64,000 nucleotides of DNA from UBA1444 sp964521625. GTDB taxonomy: Bacteria; Bacillota; Negativicutes; UBA1444. The position numbers and the translations under genes are program-made. Shown here one piece after another: positions 8,734 to 16,940 of this stretch. Numbering within the stretch: position 1 is the first letter of the stretch; every line of letters starts with the position of its first letter. Under the pieces are notes generated by a model. It saw nothing but the letters and a program-made list of their open reading frames with translations. It did not search any database and was not told the DNA's origin. The stretch is taken from assembly GCA_964521625.1 (NCBI GenBank), contig CAZFSM010000004.1, forward strand, positions 120,477 to 184,476, written 5' to 3'.

Positions 8734-9102
8734 TTAGAATTCAAGTCCCGCTTCGCGGGCTGCAGCGGCCAACGCGGCCACACGACCGTGGTAAAGATAA
8801 CCGCCCCGATCGAATACGACTTTACTAATTCCTTTGGCCAGTGCTCTTTCAGCGACCAATTTCCCAACAACTGTGGCCGCACTCACATTGCCACCGAAGC
8901 TCAGTGTTGTGCTGATTTCTTTATCCATCGTGCTGGCAGAAACCAAAGTTGTTCCATTTTCATCATTGATGATCTGTGCATAAATATGGTTCAGGCTGCG
9001 AAACACATTGAGACGCGGTCTTGCCAGCGTACCCGACAGGTTTTTGCGAACCCTGGAATGGCGTTTCTTACGGGAAACGTTTTTATCCGGCTTTTGAAGC
9101 AA
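8734..9102 (-). CDS. rplR: 50S ribosomal protein L18
   Basis: 5S rRNA-binding protein of 122 residues. Recognisable blocks are the basic N-terminal RKKRHSRVRKNLSGT, the core RPRLNVFRSLNHIYAQIIND and the C-terminal VVFDRGGYLYHGRVAALA. The start is a TTG at 9102 behind GGGAG; no other start fits the family N terminus better. Confidence 0.96.
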   Translation of the reverse strand: MLQKPDKNVSRKKRHSRVRKNLSGTLARPRLNVFRSLNHIYAQIINDENGTTLVSASTMDKEISTTLSFGGNVSAATVVGKLVAERALAKGISKVVFDRGGYLYHGRVAALAAAAREAGLEF

Positions 9103-9132
9103 GTCTGTTCACTCCCTTCTGCTAAGCAAATA

Positions 9133-9681
9133 TTACTTCTTGCCTTTGGCGCCAGCTTTGCCAACCTTGCGGCGGACAACTTCGCCTTCATACTTGATTC
9201 CTTTACCTTTGTAGGGCTCAGGCTCACGATAGGAACGGATTTTTGCAGCAAAAGAACCAACTGCTTCTTTGCTGATACTTGAAACAACAATCCGGTTCGG
9301 CTGCGGCACTTCAATTGAAACGCCAGCAGGCGGTTCCAATTCAAGTGGATGGGAAAAACCTAACGTAAGGTTAAGTTTTGTGCCTGCTTTTGCCGCACGG
9401 TAACCAACACCGTTAATTTCAAGCGTCCGCGAAAAACCCTGAGTAACACCGGTAACCATATTGGCAATCAACGTACGGGTCAACCCGTGCATTGCCCGAT
9501 GCTCTTTGTTGTCCGTAGGACGGTCAACGGTTAAGGTCGAATTCTCCAGCTTGAGAATCATATCTTTATTGAGCGACCGACTGGTTTCTCCTTTAGGGCC
9601 TTTTACCGAAACCAATGATCCTTCGATCTTGACTTCAACTCCTGCCGGAATAACAATCGGCTGCCTACCAATCCTTGACAT
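9133..9681 (-). CDS. rplF: 50S ribosomal protein L6
   Basis: Large-subunit protein at the base of the L7/L12 stalk near the sarcin-ricin loop. The 182 residues comprise two L6 domains. The N terminus is MSRIGRQPIVIPAGVEV and the C-terminal signature EPEPYKGKGIKYEGEVVRRK is typical. It lies between rpsH and rplR. Confidence 0.97.
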   Translation of the reverse strand: MSRIGRQPIVIPAGVEVKIEGSLVSVKGPKGETSRSLNKDMILKLENSTLTVDRPTDNKEHRAMHGLTRTLIANMVTGVTQGFSRTLEINGVGYRAAKAGTKLNLTLGFSHPLELEPPAGVSIEVPQPNRIVVSSISKEAVGSFAAKIRSYREPEPYKGKGIKYEGEVVRRKVGKAGAKGKK

Positions 9682-9715
9682 TATTGCACCTCCTCTGTTC
9701 GCAACATCTTAGCAT

Positions 9716-10114
9716 TTACCAGACAAATGCGAGAACTTCGCCGCCCAGGTTGGTTTTCCGGGCTTGTTTATCTGACATTAAACCCTGAGACGTCGAAATG
9801 ATTGCAATCCCCAATCCGCCGAGTACTTTCGGCAGCTGTTCACGTTTTGCATACACTCTGAGTCCGGGTTTTGAAATACGTTTAATGCCGGTGATTACTC
9901 GGTCGCGTTCCGGCCCATATTTCAAGCTAACCCGCAAAATACCCTGTTTACCGTCAGCAAGCACTTCATAATCCCGGACAAACCCTTCGTCTTTGAGGAT
10001 TTGTACGATCGCCCGCTTGATTTTTGAGGCAGGGATTTCAACCTTATCATGATGCACAAGATTCGCATTTCGGATGCGTGTAAGCAAGTCCGCGATCGGA
10101 TCCGTCATTACCAT
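9716..10114 (-). CDS. rpsH: 30S ribosomal protein S8
   Basis: Primary 16S rRNA-binding protein of 132 residues; in other bacteria it is also the autogenous repressor of the spc operon. The blocks DPIADLLTRIRNANL and the C-terminal STSQGLMSDKQARK are diagnostic. The ATG at 10114 has AGGAGG nine bases upstream. A second ATG two codons later gives the more familiar MTDPIADLL but has worse spacing. Confidence 0.96.
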   Translation of the reverse strand: MVMTDPIADLLTRIRNANLVHHDKVEIPASKIKRAIVQILKDEGFVRDYEVLADGKQGILRVSLKYGPERDRVITGIKRISKPGLRVYAKREQLPKVLGGLGIAIISTSQGLMSDKQARKTNLGGEVLAFVW

Positions 10115-10141
10115 TGAATAGTACCTCCTTCCTGATGGACA

Positions 10142-10327
10142 TTACCAGCTTGCCTTCGTAATTCCCGGCACAAATCCTTTGTAGCTGAGTTCACGGAAGC
10201 AGATCCTGCAGATTTCGAATTTACGCATATAACCATGCGGACGTCCACAGAGTTTGCAACGATTGTGGTGCCGCACCTTAAACTTAGGGCCTTTTTTCCA
10301 TTGCTCGATCAACGCTTTTTTGGCCAT
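10142..10327 (-). CDS. rpsZ: 30S ribosomal protein S14, zinc-binding type Z
   Basis: Short (61-residue) zinc form of S14 in the small-subunit head. The four zinc ligands are Cys24 and Cys27 (RCKLCGRPHG) and Cys40 and Cys43 (ICRICFREL). Length and cysteines separate it from the long, zinc-free S14. It sits between rplE and rpsH as in most Firmicutes. Confidence 0.97.
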   Translation of the reverse strand: MAKKALIEQWKKGPKFKVRHHNRCKLCGRPHGYMRKFEICRICFRELSYKGFVPGITKASW

Positions 10328-10347
10328 TTTCCTTACCTCCCCGTCGC

Positions 10348-10887
10348 TTACGCGCTGAACGGCATGCCCATCAACTTGAGCAATTCCCGCGCTTCTTCAT
10401 CGGTCTTTGCTGTCGTCACGATGGTGATGTCCATACCACGGATTTTATCGATTTTATCATATTCCATTTCTGGAAAAATCAATTGTTCTTTGACTCCGAG
10501 CGTATAATTGCCGCGCCCGTCAAATGCTTTCGGGGTAATCCCGCGAAAATCTCTAACTCTGGCCAAGGCAACGTTCAGGAGCTTATCCATGAAATGATAC
10601 ATCCGTTTGCCACGCAGGGTTACTTTCGTTCCGATTGACATTCCTTCACGGACTTTAAACGCCGAAATCGATTTTTTGGCTTTTGTGACTATGGGTTTTT
10701 GTCCAGAAATCATTGTAAGATCGGCGACTGCCGCATCCAACGCTTTCGGATTTCCCACCGCTTCGCTCACACCCATGTTGATAACGATCTTAGCAACCTT
10801 GGGAATTTGCATTACATTCGTATAGCCAAATTTTTTCATCATCGCCGGAGCGACTTCTTGACTGTAATAATCTTTCAGCCTCGCCAT
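10348..10887 (-). CDS. rplE: 50S ribosomal protein L5
   Basis: Binds 5S rRNA and forms bridges with S13. The 179 residues begin MARLKDYYSQEVAPAMMKKF, with the characteristic NMGVSEAVGN and IFPEMEYDKIDKIRGMDI blocks. The ATG at 10887 is preceded by GGGAGGTATG. Order rplX-rplE-rpsZ is standard. Confidence 0.97.
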   Translation of the reverse strand: MARLKDYYSQEVAPAMMKKFGYTNVMQIPKVAKIVINMGVSEAVGNPKALDAAVADLTMISGQKPIVTKAKKSISAFKVREGMSIGTKVTLRGKRMYHFMDKLLNVALARVRDFRGITPKAFDGRGNYTLGVKEQLIFPEMEYDKIDKIRGMDITIVTTAKTDEEARELLKLMGMPFSA

Positions 10888-10912
10888 GCATCATACCTCC
10901 CTTCTGAGCGGA

Positions 10913-11251
10913 TTATTTTTCCTTGTCGATGATTTCGCCGCATTTTTTGCAGGTGCGCGCCATCGAACCACTTGCCAGTGCTGTTTTCTTGATTCGGGTC
11001 GGTTTGTCGCATGACGGGCAGATCAGCATCAGTTTCGACGAGTTAAGCGCAGCTTCTTTAACCAGAATTCCACCCTGTGGCAACTTCTGGCTTGCCTTGG
11101 TATGGCGCTTGACTTTATTGACTCCCTCTACGACGACCTTCCCTTTCCGGGGCAGGGCTTCCAGGACCTTGCCTTTTTTCCCTTTGTCTTTGCCGGAAAG
11201 AACGACTACCGTGTCGCCTTTTTTAATGTGCAACTTAATGATTTCAGCCAA
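10913..11251 (-). CDS. rplX: 50S ribosomal protein L24
   Basis: Assembly-initiator protein with a KOW motif (HIKKGDTVVVLSGKDKGKKG) followed by the L24 tail with CPSC and CKKC cysteine pairs (likely zinc, as in Firmicutes). I prefer the TTG at 11251, which has AGAGGGGTG six bases upstream and gives 112 residues starting M-AEIIKLH. A GTG at 11260 is in frame but lies too close to the Shine-Dalgarno. Confidence 0.94.
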   Translation of the reverse strand: MAEIIKLHIKKGDTVVVLSGKDKGKKGKVLEALPRKGKVVVEGVNKVKRHTKASQKLPQGGILVKEAALNSSKLMLICPSCDKPTRIKKTALASGSMARTCKKCGEIIDKEK

Positions 11252-11269
11252 CGTAGGCACCCCTCTCGC

Positions 11270-11638
11270 TTAAAGTACTTCCGGGGCCAGCGAGATGATC
11301 TTCATAAAATCTTTCTCACGAAGTTCTCGCGCAACCGGTCCAAAAATGCGGGTTCCTTTGGGGCTCTTATCATCCTTGATGATAACCGCGGCATTTTCGT
11401 CAAAACGGATATGTGATCCATCTTCGCGACGAAGGCCCTTCTTGGAACGAACGATTACGGCTTTTACCACGTCGCCCTTCTTCACCACGCCACCGGGTGA
11501 AGCGGCTTTCACTGAAGCCACAATTACATCACCGATATTGGCAACTCGCCGGAAGGATCCTCCCATAACACGGATGCAGAGGATTTCTTTTGCGCCTGTA
11601 TTATCAGCAACGCTGAGTCTTGTTTCCTGTTGAATCAT
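11270..11638 (-). CDS. rplN: 50S ribosomal protein L14
   Basis: Large-subunit protein at the intersubunit face, 122 residues. It starts MIQQETRLSVADNTGAKEIL and contains the family signature block around DVVKAVIVRSKKGLRR. The ATG at 11638 has GGAGGTAATGGC upstream. It lies between rpsQ and rplX. Confidence 0.97.
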   Translation of the reverse strand: MIQQETRLSVADNTGAKEILCIRVMGGSFRRVANIGDVIVASVKAASPGGVVKKGDVVKAVIVRSKKGLRREDGSHIRFDENAAVIIKDDKSPKGTRIFGPVARELREKDFMKIISLAPEVL

Positions 11639-11665
11639 GCCATTACCTCCTTTGGTCCCAGGCGG

Positions 11666-11923
11666 CTATTTTGCTTTTTCGACGATTTCAACTACGCGCC
11701 AACGTTTATCCTTGGAGATGGGGCGGGTTTCCATAATTTTGACTTTGTCTCCAACGTTGCTTTCATTGTTTTCATCATGCGCTTTAAACTTCACTGTCTG
11801 TCGAACAGACTTGGAGTAAAGAGAGTGCTGCACAAGACGTTCGACAGCAACAACCACCGTTTTTTCCATTTTGTTGCTGACAACTGTTCCCATCTTGGTT
11901 TTTCGTTCATTTCTATCCGTCAC
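11666..11923 (-). CDS. rpsQ: 30S ribosomal protein S17
   Basis: OB-fold protein that binds 16S rRNA early in assembly. The 85 residues contain the signature KTVVVAVERLVQHSLYSK and VKIMETRPISKDKRWRVVE. The start is a GTG at 11923 behind AAGGAGG. It lies between rpmC and rplN. Confidence 0.97.
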   Translation of the reverse strand: MTDRNERKTKMGTVVSNKMEKTVVVAVERLVQHSLYSKSVRQTVKFKAHDENNESNVGDKVKIMETRPISKDKRWRVVEIVEKAK

Positions 11924-11954
11924 TTTTCCGTAGCCTCCTTCCTTTGAGAAGACT

Positions 11955-12158
11955 CTAAGCCCGTTGGGCTTTGATCTCAGTTTCTCGTTGGATTGTTTTG
12001 ATCCGGGCTATAGCCTTTTTGACTTCGCGAATCCGCATCGGATTCTCCAGTTGTCCGGTTGCGATCTGGAACCGCAGATTGAACAGTTCTTCCTTCAACC
12101 CGGCAATCTTCTGATCCATCTCAGCTGCATTCATATCTCTGATTTCTTTAGCCTTCAT
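11955..12158 (-). CDS. rpmC: 50S ribosomal protein L29
   Basis: Small helical protein at the exit tunnel, 67 residues from the ATG at 12158 (MKAKEIRDMNAAEMDQKIAG). An eight-residue upstream extension to 12182 is possible in frame, but the family starts here, and GCAGGTGG lies at the right distance. The start overlaps the rplP stop by 11 bases, so translation is coupled. Confidence 0.96.
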   Translation of the reverse strand: MKAKEIRDMNAAEMDQKIAGLKEELFNLRFQIATGQLENPMRIREVKKAIARIKTIQRETEIKAQRA

Positions 12159-12603
12159 CAATCTCGCCACCTGCTTCCACATCGAGCTGACCGGCCTTAT
12201 CGCCTACCACAAACTTCGTTTTAATAGGCAATTTGTGTGCAGCGAGTCGGAATGCTTCCCGCGCAACTTCTTCAGTGACTCCGGCCATCTCAAACATAAT
12301 TCTGCCTGGTTTCACAACGGCTACCCAGTATTCCGGTGAGCCTTTGCCGCTACCCATACGGGTTTCAGCGGGTTTGGACGTTACAGGTTTGTCCGGGAAA
12401 ATTTTGATCCAAACTTGACCGCCACGTTTAATGTAACGCGTCATGGCAATACGAGCCGCTTCAATCTGGCGGTTTGTAATCCACGAAGGCTCCAGCGCCG
12501 CTAGGCCAAATTCACCAAACGCAACAGTATTACCCTTGTTCGCTTGCCCTTTCATGCGACCGCGGAACTGTTTACGATGTTTTACTCTTTTTGGCAACAA
12601 CAT
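12148..12603 (-). CDS. rplP: 50S ribosomal protein L16
   Basis: Large-subunit protein near the A site, important for tRNA accommodation. The 151 residues start MLLPKRVKHRKQFRGRMKG and contain the signature GSGKGSPEYWVAVVKPGRI. It shares one base with the rpsC stop (TAATG) and its own last codons contain the rpmC start. A short acidic C-terminal tail (EAGGEIDEG) extends past the usual end. Confidence 0.97.
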   Translation of the reverse strand: MLLPKRVKHRKQFRGRMKGQANKGNTVAFGEFGLAALEPSWITNRQIEAARIAMTRYIKRGGQVWIKIFPDKPVTSKPAETRMGSGKGSPEYWVAVVKPGRIMFEMAGVTEEVAREAFRLAAHKLPIKTKFVVGDKAGQLDVEAGGEIDEG

Positions 12604-13286
12604 TAGTTTCCAGCCCCCTCACCTTGAGGATTCGGCGATTGCGGTCTGACTGGCTTGCCGGTCGGAATCACTTCACCCCGGTAAATCCACACTTTTACAC
12701 CGATACGCCCGAATGTCGTGTGTGCTTCGGCCGTGCCATAGTTGATATCAGCCCGCAATGTATGCAAGGGAATACTCCCTTCGCGATAGGCTTCCGTTCG
12801 GGCAATTTCAGCACCGCCAAGGCGCCCGGCAACCATCACTTTGATGCCTTTGGCGCCAATCCGCATCGTACGGCCAACAGTCTGCTTCATCACTCGGCGA
12901 AATGCCATGCGTTTTTCCAGTTGCGCTGCCACATTGGCGGCAACCAACGTCGCATCCATTTCAGCCTGCTTGATTTCAGCAATATTGACATCGATGGTTT
13001 TGTCGGTCAGCTTTTTCAAAGCCTTTTTCAGTTCTTCTATGCTGGCCCCGCCCCTGCCGATAACCATTCCAGGCTTCGCGGTATGCAGCGTAACCTTGAT
13101 CCGGTTGGCAGCGCGTTCGATCTCGACTTTGGATAGACTGGCCGTTGCCAGTTTAGTGTTGAGGAATTTTCGGATCTTCATGTCTTCATGAAGATTGGTT
13201 GCATAGTCCTTATCTGCGTACCACCGGGCGTCCCATGTCTTGATGATACCGATGCGAAGACCATGCGGATTCACTTTCTGTCCCAC
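12603..13286 (-). CDS. rpsC: 30S ribosomal protein S3
   Basis: mRNA-entry protein with an N-terminal KH domain (GMVIGRGGASIEELKKALKK) and the S3 C-terminal domain. The real start is the GTG at 13286 (V-GQKVNPHGLRIGIIK), which has GGAGGAGGG at normal spacing. An in-frame upstream extension to 13328 has no family support. Length from the GTG is 227 residues. Confidence 0.97.
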   Translation of the reverse strand: MGQKVNPHGLRIGIIKTWDARWYADKDYATNLHEDMKIRKFLNTKLATASLSKVEIERAANRIKVTLHTAKPGMVIGRGGASIEELKKALKKLTDKTIDVNIAEIKQAEMDATLVAANVAAQLEKRMAFRRVMKQTVGRTMRIGAKGIKVMVAGRLGGAEIARTEAYREGSIPLHTLRADINYGTAEAHTTFGRIGVKVWIYRGEVIPTGKPVRPQSPNPQGEGAGN

Positions 13287-13308
13287 TGCGATTCCCTCCT
13301 CCGCCTCG

Positions 13309-13641
13309 TTATCTTTCCTTAACCACAACAGTCACATGACTGCTGCGTTTAAGGATTTTGAATGCCTGTCCCCGGGAACGGGGATGAATCCTTTTCATCG
13401 TCGGCCCTTGATCAACAAAAGCCGCAGACACGAACAGAGCATCTGAGTTCATGTCATAATTGTTCTCTGCGTTTGCAATCGCTGACTTAAGGACTTTATA
13501 AATGACTTCCGAAGCAACTTTCGGTGTATTCTTCAATACCGCCAATGCTTCGACGACATTCTTGCCCCGAATCAAGTCGATTACAATCCGGACTTTACGT
13601 GGTGCTATCCGCACATATTTGGCAATCGCCTTTGCTTCCAC
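13309..13641 (-). CDS. rplV: 50S ribosomal protein L22
   Basis: Exit-tunnel protein whose beta-hairpin lines the tunnel. The 110 residues contain YVRIAPRKVRIVIDLIRGK and the hairpin region FVDQGPTMKRIHPRSRGQAF, where macrolide-resistance changes occur in other species. I see no deletion there. The start is a GTG at 13641. Confidence 0.97.
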   Translation of the reverse strand: MEAKAIAKYVRIAPRKVRIVIDLIRGKNVVEALAVLKNTPKVASEVIYKVLKSAIANAENNYDMNSDALFVSAAFVDQGPTMKRIHPRSRGQAFKILKRSSHVTVVVKER

Positions 13642-13668
13642 GAATTAACCCCCTTTTTAGAAAGCTGA

Positions 13669-13956
13669 CTATTTCTTGACGCCTGTGGCTCTCTCCGCTT
13701 TCGACCCATGTCCGCGGAACGTACGGGTCGGAGCAAATTCACCCAGTTTATGCCCAACCATATCTTCAGTAATGTACACCGGCACATGCTTTCTTCCGTC
13801 ATGAACAGCAATCGTATGTCCAACGAAAGAAGGCAGGATGGTGGAACTCCGTGACCACGTCTTGACCACTTTCTTTTCGTTTTTGGCATTCATGGCCGAG
13901 ATTTTTTTCATCACGCTGGCATGAACATAAGGTCCTTTTTTGACCGATCTTGACAT
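13669..13956 (-). CDS. rpsS: 30S ribosomal protein S19
   Basis: Head protein that contacts S13 and the A-site tRNA. Ninety-five residues start MSRSVKKGPYVHASVMKKI, with the signature GHTIAVHDGRKHVPVYITEDMVGHKLGEF split over two blocks. ATG at 13956 behind GGAGGTCGCC. It lies between rplB and rplV. Confidence 0.97.
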   Translation of the reverse strand: MSRSVKKGPYVHASVMKKISAMNAKNEKKVVKTWSRSSTILPSFVGHTIAVHDGRKHVPVYITEDMVGHKLGEFAPTRTFRGHGSKAERATGVKK

Positions 13957-13983
13957 TATACGGCGACCTCCTTTCTTCCTCCG

Positions 13984-14814
13984 TTATTTCGTCCGATGAC
14001 TGACAATGAGTTTTTCCGAAGCTTTCTTTTTTGAACGGGTCTTCGTACCCATTGCGCATTTGCCCCATTTGGTAACAGGGTTTTTACGACCGACCGGCGA
14101 ACGGCCTTCACCACCGCCATGCGGATGATCACATGGGTTCATCGCTACACCGCGGTTTGCCGGGCGAATGCCCAACCAGCGTGAACGACCGGCTTTACCA
14201 ATCGTCATGTTCTCATGCTCGTGGTTGCCGATCAGGCCGATGCTGGCGCGGCAATTCACATGTACCTTGCGGACCTCACCCGAAGGCAATCGCAACAAAG
14301 CTTGTTCATTTTCTTTGGCCATCAATTGGGCCGATGTACCGGCGGAACGAACCATCTGGCCGCCTTTACCAATTTTCAGCTCAACGTTATGGACCAGGGT
14401 ACCGACCGGAATGTTCCGCAACGGCAGCGCATTGCCGACTTTGATGTCTGCATCAGGACCGCTAACCAGCTTGTCGCCGACTTTCAATCCATCCGGAGCC
14501 AAAATGTAGCGTTTCTCGCCATCTGCGTAGAACAGCAGTGCAATCCGCGCTGACCGGTTAGGGTCGTATTCAATCGTGGCTACAGTTGCCGGAATTCCGT
14601 CTTTAATCCGTTTAAAGTCAATTATTCTGTAAAGTCTTTTGTGTCCGCCGCCTTGATGGCGCACGGTCAGTCGTCCCTGATCGTTTCGTCCGCCGCTGCG
14701 ACGCACGATTTCAGTCAGCGATTTTTCCGGCTTGCTTGCGGTAATTTCATCAAAACTGGATACCGTCATTTGCCGTCTTCCGGGCGTGTACGGTTTAAAA
14801 CTCTTTACTGCCAT
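13984..14814 (-). CDS. rplB: 50S ribosomal protein L2
   Basis: Peptidyl-transferase-associated protein of 276 residues. It starts MAVKSFKPYTPGRRQMTV and has the catalytic-region signature GVAMNPCDHPHGGGEGRSP, which includes the conserved histidine. The basic C terminus (KTRSKKKASEKLIVSHR) is typical. It lies between rplW and rpsS in the S10 operon. Confidence 0.98.
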   Translation of the reverse strand: MAVKSFKPYTPGRRQMTVSSFDEITASKPEKSLTEIVRRSGGRNDQGRLTVRHQGGGHKRLYRIIDFKRIKDGIPATVATIEYDPNRSARIALLFYADGEKRYILAPDGLKVGDKLVSGPDADIKVGNALPLRNIPVGTLVHNVELKIGKGGQMVRSAGTSAQLMAKENEQALLRLPSGEVRKVHVNCRASIGLIGNHEHENMTIGKAGRSRWLGIRPANRGVAMNPCDHPHGGGEGRSPVGRKNPVTKWGKCAMGTKTRSKKKASEKLIVSHRTK

Positions 14815-14845
14815 GAGTAACCCTCCTCATCAACCGCCCGAAGGC

Positions 14846-15133
14846 TTAGACTCCCTCAAAGAATTCGATTCGCTGTCCCGGAGCAACTTTAACGATGGCT
14901 TTTTTAATATCCGGTCGTTTCCCCGAATGTTTACCCATCCGTTTAATTTTTCCCATAACGCGGATCGTATTTACATCAACGACTTTTACTTTGAAAATGG
15001 TTTCCACCGCTTGTCTGATCGCAACTTTAGTCGCGTTCAACGGCACGACGAAAGTGTATTTGTTTTCCTGCATCCCGGCATTGGTTTTCTCCGTGATCAG
15101 AGGTCTGATCAATACATCGCGCAAGTTAGTCAT
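14846..15133 (-). CDS. rplW: 50S ribosomal protein L23
   Basis: Exit-tunnel rim protein that docks trigger factor and SRP. The 95 residues contain LIRPLITEKTNAGMQENKY and FKVKVVDVNTIRVMGK, typical of the family. It shares one base with the end of rplD, so the two are translationally coupled. Confidence 0.97.
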   Translation of the reverse strand: MTNLRDVLIRPLITEKTNAGMQENKYTFVVPLNATKVAIRQAVETIFKVKVVDVNTIRVMGKIKRMGKHSGKRPDIKKAIVKVAPGQRIEFFEGV

Positions 15134-15759
15134 TATGCCAGCACCTCCTCGATTTGGGCGATGGCATCTTTCGTAACAAAAACGCGGTTGTGGTTCAACA
15201 GGTCATATACGTTGATCCCCTGGGAGGTGATTGTCAGCACTCCCTGCAAATTGCCAGCGGATTTCATGACCACTTCGTTTTGTTCCGACAGAACCACCAA
15301 ACTCTTTCCTTCAGCGGCTTTAAACCCGTCGAGGAACTGGACCATGTTTTTGGTTTTGATCTCGGCAAATTGCAGATCTTCCAAAACCAACAATTCTCCA
15401 GCATTTACCTTAGCAGTAAGCGCCGAGCGCAATGCCAGCCGACGAACTTTACGCGGCAGAGAAATGGTGTACTTCCGGGGATGTGGTCCAAAAACCACAC
15501 CGCCGCCCACCCACAATGGCGAACGAATGGTGCCGGCTCGAGCACGGCCGGTCCCTTTTTGTTTCCAAGGCTTTTTGCCGCCTCCACGAACAAACGAACG
15601 GGTTTTGGTAGCAGCATTGCCTTGCCGCTGGTTGTTAAGCTGCATGGTCACTGCCTGGTGCAGGACCGCAGCATTGACTTCACAGCCAAAAACCCAGTCA
15701 TTCAAGTCAATTTCACCGGTTTGTTTTCCGGACATATTATATAGGGCTACTTTTGGCAT
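15133..15759 (-). CDS. rplD: 50S ribosomal protein L4
   Basis: Exit-tunnel protein; in many bacteria it represses the S10 operon. The 208 residues contain the tunnel loop GGKKPWKQKGTGRARAGTIR, followed by SPLWVGGGVVFGPHPRKY. The ATG at 15759 has GGAGG upstream. No S10-leader structure that I can recognise lies ahead of rpsJ. Confidence 0.97.
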   Translation of the reverse strand: MPKVALYNMSGKQTGEIDLNDWVFGCEVNAAVLHQAVTMQLNNQRQGNAATKTRSFVRGGGKKPWKQKGTGRARAGTIRSPLWVGGGVVFGPHPRKYTISLPRKVRRLALRSALTAKVNAGELLVLEDLQFAEIKTKNMVQFLDGFKAAEGKSLVVLSEQNEVVMKSAGNLQGVLTITSQGINVYDLLNHNRVFVTKDAIAQIEEVLA

Positions 15760-15796
15760 GAATTATTTCCTCCTTTCCAAACAAGGGATGTCGATT

Positions 15797-16462
15797 CTAT
15801 TTTCCAGTTTTTACAACAATCGCTTTAGGCGGTTTTACGGTATTTTTTATCAGCACCAAACCATTCTTCGGACCAGGAATCGCCCCTTTGATCAGGATCA
15901 GATTCCGTTCCACATCAACCCTGGCGATCGTCAGACACTGAACGGTAACGCGCTCGCCGCCCATGCGTCCAGGAAGTTTTTTGCCCTTGAAGACTTTGCC
16001 GCCGCCGCCGCTGATTCGCGGACCCATCGAGCCCGGTTCGCGGTGAGACTTGGAGCCGTGAGCCATTGGTCCGCGGGAGAAGTTGTGCCGTTTGATTGTA
16101 CCGGCAAAACCTTTACCTTTTGAAGTACCTACAACATCAACGATTTCACCTTCAGCAAAGATATCTACCGCAATTGTATCGCCCAGCTTGTGTTCCGGTG
16201 GATTCGGCAGACGAACTTCTCTGATAAAGCGTACCGGTTTGATATTGGCTTTGGCAAAATGACCTTTTTGCGGTTGGGTCACTTTCTTATCTTTAACAAC
16301 GCCAACCCCAATTTGTACTGCGTTGTAACCATCGCTCTCAATACTCTTGACTTGAGCTATAAGATTAGGGCTGGCTTCAACTACCGTAACCGGAACTACT
16401 TTGCCATCTTTTGTAAAGATTTGTGTCATGCCGACTTTTTTTCCTAAAATGCCTTTAGCCAC
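15797..16462 (-). CDS. rplC: 50S ribosomal protein L3
   Basis: Early-assembly protein near the peptidyl-transferase centre. The 221 residues begin MAKGILGKKVGMTQIFTKDG and contain the signature GKGFAGTIKRHNFSRGPMAH and the central loop SMGPRISGGGGKVFKGKK. The start is a GTG at 16462 with a run of G (GGGGGGGGCAATC) as ribosome site. Confidence 0.97.
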   Translation of the reverse strand: MAKGILGKKVGMTQIFTKDGKVVPVTVVEASPNLIAQVKSIESDGYNAVQIGVGVVKDKKVTQPQKGHFAKANIKPVRFIREVRLPNPPEHKLGDTIAVDIFAEGEIVDVVGTSKGKGFAGTIKRHNFSRGPMAHGSKSHREPGSMGPRISGGGGKVFKGKKLPGRMGGERVTVQCLTIARVDVERNLILIKGAIPGPKNGLVLIKNTVKPPKAIVVKTGK

Positions 16463-16475
16463 GATTGCCCCCCCC

Positions 16476-16787
16476 TTACAGCTTGATTTCGATATCGACG
16501 CCAGCCGGCAGGTCGAGCCGCATCAATGCATCGACTGTCTTTGGCGTTGGTTCGAGAATATCAATTAAACGCTTGTGCGTACGCATTTCGAATTGTTCGC
16601 GGGAATCTTTATTGACATGCGGAGACCGCAAGATTGTGAAGATATTCTTCTCGGTAGGCAGTGGAATCGGTCCCGATACCAAAGCACCGGTACGCTTTGC
16701 AGTTTCCACAATTTTAACTGCGCTCTGATCCAAAGCCTTGTGGTCATACGCTTTTAAGCGGATTCTGATTTTTTGTTGTCTTGCCAC
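16476..16787 (-). CDS. rpsJ: 30S ribosomal protein S10
   Basis: First gene of the S10 operon. S10 is a head protein and, with NusB, an antitermination factor. The 103 residues begin MARQQKIRIRLKAYDHKALD and contain GPIPLPTEKNIFTILRSPHV. The start is a GTG at 16787 behind GAGGAGGAATAATAA. It is separated from tuf by 153 bases that hold a strong hairpin. Confidence 0.97.
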   Translation of the reverse strand: MARQQKIRIRLKAYDHKALDQSAVKIVETAKRTGALVSGPIPLPTEKNIFTILRSPHVNKDSREQFEMRTHKRLIDILEPTPKTVDALMRLDLPAGVDIEIKL

Positions 16788-16901
16788 TTATTATTCCTCC
16801 TCATCGTCCAGTTTCAGGAACGGACTTGCTCTGCGGAAATTCCCCCGCTTCCCGGGCCGGCAACCTCCCGCTTCATTGCAGTTGTTCACCATTTTAATCA
16901 A

Positions 16902-16935
16902 GTTGGATAGGGGTGTGTTCACACCCCTATCCAAC
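16902..16935 (-). terminator. Perfect 16-bp hairpin between tuf and rpsJ
   Basis: The segment is a perfect inverted repeat (16 bp arms, 2-base loop) six bases after the tuf stop. On the minus strand it is followed by TTGATTAAAAT rather than a clean U run. It may be a weak terminator, a processing site or an mRNA 3'-end stabiliser between the str and S10 operons. No clear promoter for rpsJ follows, so some read-through seems required. Confidence 0.65.
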
Positions 16936-16940
16936 AGGTG

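Noticed and set aside
14732..16123. Plus-strand open frame of 463 codons opposite rplB, rplW, rplD and rplC
   Set aside because: It runs antisense across four certain ribosomal genes, has no ribosome site and encodes no known motif. It reflects codon bias on the other strand.
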